A stretch of DNA of 10,878 bases from assembly GCA_028565635.1 (NCBI GenBank), contig JAOXYB010058912.1, forward strand, positions 1 through 10,878, read 5' to 3'. The notes beneath the pieces are model-generated. The model saw nothing but the letters and a program-made list of their open reading frames with translations. It searched no databases and was not told where the DNA came from. The position numbers and the translations under genes are program-made. Shown here piece after piece: positions 8,866 to 10,878 of the stretch (its first letter is position 1; each line of letters opens with the position of its first letter). Source of the stretch: Phoronis ovalis. Its lineage: Eukaryota > Phoronida > Phoronidae.

Positions 8866-9160
8866 TTACAACTGAATTTACGAACTGCGGTTGCGTTCTT
8901 GGATGTGGGTGGCTTTTCAACTCTGCATGGAACACTGCACCTTCGCTAACGTCAAATAATACACCGCTGAACCGTGTTATTGCAGATTGATATATATACT
9001 AGTAAGAATCGCCAACGTAACTTTGGCAACTTATTAGATATTAGTGAGATTCAAATAAAGTTGGGTACACTAGTTATTCGAGATATTCCAGAGATTGAAA
9101 TATAAATTAAAATTGAATATTTTTGGAGTGATTTTTGGAAGGGTATAACATTTTTTATCT
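8866..9160. other. unassigned DNA right of the foldback element
   Basis: No gene is seen. CTTCGCTAA at 8941-8949 is the reverse complement of TTAGCGAAG at 8545-8553, left of the foldback element, so a short outer inverted repeat brackets the insertion at unequal distances. This may be coincidence. Confidence 0.5.
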
Positions 9161-9204
9161 TTGTTCCTTTGTTTCTTTGCTTCTTTCTTTCTTTCAATTT
9201 TCAG
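9161..9204 (+). repeat. pyrimidine-rich (TTTC)n tract ending in a splice-acceptor-like CAG
   Basis: About 40 bases of T and C, including TTTC repeats at 9181-9195, lead into AATTTTCAG ending at 9204. As a simple repeat it needs no function. As a splice signal it is a close match to an animal polypyrimidine tract plus acceptor. The plus-strand frame open across it (9135-9485) begins at a TTG rather than an ATG and spans this tract, so it is not annotated as a gene. Confidence 0.55.
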
Positions 9205-9247
9205 CAAGTTATATCTCAGAGACGGTTACAATTAGGACATACTTCAG
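9205..9247 (+). other. candidate 43-nt internal exon between splice-like signals
   Basis: The interval starts after a strong acceptor-like sequence and ends in CAG followed by GTATGA, a good donor match. Two of three frames are open through it; one reads QVISQRRLQLGHTS and the other SYISETVTIRTYF. No homology is recognised, and no matching exon can be defended upstream or downstream, so this is only a splice-signal observation. Confidence 0.2.
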
Positions 9248-9253
9248 GTATGA

Positions 9254-9263
9254 CCCCCCCCCC
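9254..9263. repeat. poly-C tract (C10)
   Basis: Ten consecutive Cs occur in AT-rich DNA. The length may be uncertain in sequencing, and it lies inside the open frame at 9135-9485, so that frame depends on the exact count. Confidence 0.8.
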
Positions 9264-9292
9264 TGGTTGCTATTCTTGATCTTGAGCTCAAA

Positions 9293-9316
9293 AGGTCATT
9301 CAGAGGTCAAAGGTCA
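9293..9316 (+). promoter_or_regulatory. AGGTCA half-site cluster with a perfect DR1
   Basis: AGGTCA occurs at 9293-9298, 9304-9309 and 9311-9316. The last two are separated by a single A and form a textbook DR1 element, the kind bound by RXR, HNF4 or COUP-TF-type nuclear receptors in animals. A second DR1-like pair lies 210 bases downstream. AGGTCA-rich words also occur in dispersed invertebrate repeats, so receptor binding is unproven. Confidence 0.4.
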
Positions 9317-9526
9317 AATTTTAAACTTGCACAAAATGTTTCTAAATAATGGTATCAGATTAAAAAGAGGTCTTTTTGGTGACCTTTCAGAAAATTGTGG
9401 CATTAAAAGATTAAATTTATGTTTAATAAATGTTAATGGAAGTAATATTTTGCAATTATTAACGGATAGTCCTACCGGATTCTAATTCGAGATTTGACAG
9501 CCTTATGACTGACAGAGTTGACTTTG

Positions 9527-9539
9527 AGGTCAAGGGTCA
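9527..9539 (+). promoter_or_regulatory. second DR1-like element
   Basis: AGGTCA, one A, then GGGTCA form a DR1 with one permissible change in the second half-site. It has the same orientation as the DR1 at 9304-9316. It could reflect a duplicated repeat unit rather than a receptor site. Confidence 0.35.
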
Positions 9540-10011
9540 TCTAATTTGATAAATTTGGTAATTACTTCCTCCTATAAACGCCCTTTTCTAATAATTACTC
9601 TCCCAAAATTAAAAATTAAATAAACGTCTACTCTTCATTTAACACCAAGCTCAATAAACTCCCCTTGAGATCCTAAAAAAATAAATTAATACGTTGGGCA
9701 TCTATCCCACAAAATATGTTTATACAGCTTGGTTGAAATTTATATACTCCTCAATGTCCTCAAATCCTTTTGAAGTTTTGCACAGGGTTTAATTTAGAAA
9801 TGGAATAAATTGTGTTATCACCTTTGGTAATGTTACACAATTTACCAATATAATACACCCAAACGCACCCTGAGTGTCGGGACTTTCATTTTTTATGATT
9901 TCTTGTCTCTCAAATTGTACATCTTATCTTAGCTCCGTTTATAGACTCTGAAACAACTCGAACATTTCCCCGGCCCCATCAATCCCTTGAAAACACCACC
10001 CAACTAAAAGT
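9540..10011. other. unassigned DNA left of the candidate promoter
   Basis: No gene is seen. The plus strand becomes pyrimidine-biased and richer in CCC and CTC words than the rest of the window, especially near 9850-10010. That is consistent with a promoter-proximal region but not diagnostic. Confidence 0.45.
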
Positions 10012-10130
10012 AGCCAATCACAGCGCATGGAATAATTCCCAACAACAGTTTGCCATTTGCCCTTCCTCGTCCACTGCTTCGTAATAACTGATCGCCCCAT
10101 ATAAAAATTTGGTTCTCACTAATTTTCACT
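10012..10130 (+). promoter_or_regulatory. candidate core promoter (CCAAT and TATA boxes)
   Basis: AGCCAATCA at 10012-10020 is a good NF-Y-type CCAAT box. TATAAAAA at 10100-10107 follows after about 80 bases with few other AT-runs between. A start site would be expected near 10130, where TTCACTGAC offers a weak initiator. Order, spacing and orientation agree with a plus-strand RNA polymerase II promoter. No ATG-initiated coding exon is recognised downstream, so the gene, if any, would begin with a noncoding exon and continue beyond the window. Confidence 0.35.
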
Positions 10131-10208
10131 GACTGTCACTTGTTTCTAGTTCAGGCGGACCATCAAAGGCCTGGTCGAGTTGTTTCACAGTCTATAAACG
10201 AAGCTTCG
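10131..10208 (+). other. possible noncoding first exon
   Basis: From the expected start, 78 bases of mixed composition without an ATG run to CTTCG followed by GTAACA at 10209, a usable splice-donor match. After this point the sequence returns to AT-rich intron-like composition. A perfect POU octamer ATTTGCAT lies at 10221-10228. All of this is inference from signal order. Confidence 0.2.
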
Positions 10209-10807
10209 GTAACATATAAAATTTGCATTTAGAGATAATTAAGAAACTATACAATATGAAAGTTTAAACGATATAAGCTGAGGGTTAGCTCTGACACTGG
10301 GATGTCCAAATGTTTCTTGAACTCCAAGATACACGAGCCTGACTAAAGTATCAATCAGTTAGCTTCTCATTCATAACCAGCTGACCACTCTATCTTTACT
10401 TTACTATAACCATTCATAATAAGCTTACTATGGTTTGACTGATATACAAATAAGAACACGTGCGCGATAAAAAACTTATCTACCATATTAGCACTTGCAA
10501 TATCTACTACAAACGGGTCTCATCACTAATTACATATTTACCGACTGCGGCAGAAAATTAATATTCACTTTGACAGATTTATTACACTCAGCTTATCATA
10601 ACGGTATGTTGCTTTAACTAAACGAGGCTGATATTCATTTGAGTATTTCTAAATGTTCAAAAGCATATGAATTAAAGCAACAGTTATACTACTTCAAGAT
10701 GTTAAGATACACTGTGGGAACTAAATAAGTTTTTGTAAAACAGGAGGAAAATTAATTGTAGGTATATTAAAAAAATATATGAAGGCAATGAGTAATTAAA
10801 AGAACCA
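10209..10807. other. unassigned AT-rich DNA near the right end
   Basis: No exon or repeat is recognised. Isolated words include the POU octamer (10221-10228) and the palindromic E-box CACGTG at 10457-10462, in the only CpG-dense spot of this stretch. It could be the first intron of a gene driven from the candidate promoter, or plain intergenic DNA. Confidence 0.45.
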
Positions 10808-10865
10808 ATGAAATGCCCGGCAGAAATGCCTTAGGTAACATTTCATCACTTAAAGCAAATAAGTG
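10808..10865. repeat. two adjacent small hairpins
   Basis: ATGAAATG (10808-10815) pairs with CATTTCAT (10839-10846), enclosing 23 bases. Immediately after, CACTTA (10847-10852) pairs with TAAGTG (10860-10865) around a 7-base loop. The two stems abut with no gap. This may be one end of an element cut by the window edge, or chance. Confidence 0.45.
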
Positions 10866-10878
10866 ACGGGCAGATGCA

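Noticed and set aside
9135-9485. 116-codon plus-strand open frame with a hydrophobic N-terminus
   Set aside because: It starts at TTG rather than ATG, crosses a TTTC repeat and a C10 homopolymer, and resembles no protein I know. The hydrophobic start is the translation of the pyrimidine tract.
1-10878. tRNA, rRNA and CRISPR arrays
   Set aside because: I found no A-box/B-box pair forming a cloverleaf, no rRNA core sequence and no regularly spaced identical repeats with unique spacers. A tool-based scan would be more sensitive.

Overview
This window looks like AT-rich, intergenic or intronic nuclear DNA from an animal. There are no bacterial-style gene arrays, no ribosome binding sites and no long open frames. 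The longest open stretches are about 60 to 116 codons, scattered on both strands, and low-complexity in composition. A decayed L1/Tx1-type LINE, a long foldback element, degenerate minisatellites and AGGTCA-rich sequence fit an invertebrate genome. A bivalve or other mollusc would be my guess, but that is inference from repeat style and not proof.

Layout: 1-30 is a G-homopolymer tract. 31-2670 is unassigned AT-rich DNA with a decayed hexanucleotide repeat (about 440-490), a TATA-like site (1487-1500), an E2F-like site (1798-1806) and a two-unit telomere-like motif (2157-2169). About 2670-4090 is a dead plus-strand LINE ORF2 fragment. It is broken by stops, frameshifts and at least one internal deletion, but the linker, the reverse transcriptase blocks and part of the region after the RT can still be read in order. 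4409-4451 is a GC-richer island with a short inverted repeat, followed at about 4477-4791 by a degenerate tandem array with a period near 31 bp. 4792-8567 is unassigned, with isolated sites (perfect CRE at 6925-6932, 21-bp duplication at 7530-7568, small palindromes near 8111-8155).

8568-8856 is the most striking object: two ~128-bp arms in inverted orientation, about 93% identical, around a 29-nt loop, bracketed by a possible 9-bp target-site duplication. It is a foldback/MITE-like non-autonomous DNA transposon. 9160-9540 holds a pyrimidine tract with splice-acceptor and donor-like signals around a 43-nt interval, a C10 tract, and several AGGTCA half-sites, two of them arranged as DR1 pairs. 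10012-10210 has CCAAT and TATA boxes and a donor-like site, so it may be a promoter with a first noncoding exon on the plus strand. The window ends in two adjacent small hairpins.

No intact protein-coding gene, rRNA, tRNA or CRISPR array could be supported. The features do not form a pathway: the window records transposon insertion and decay, with possible regulatory DNA near its right end.
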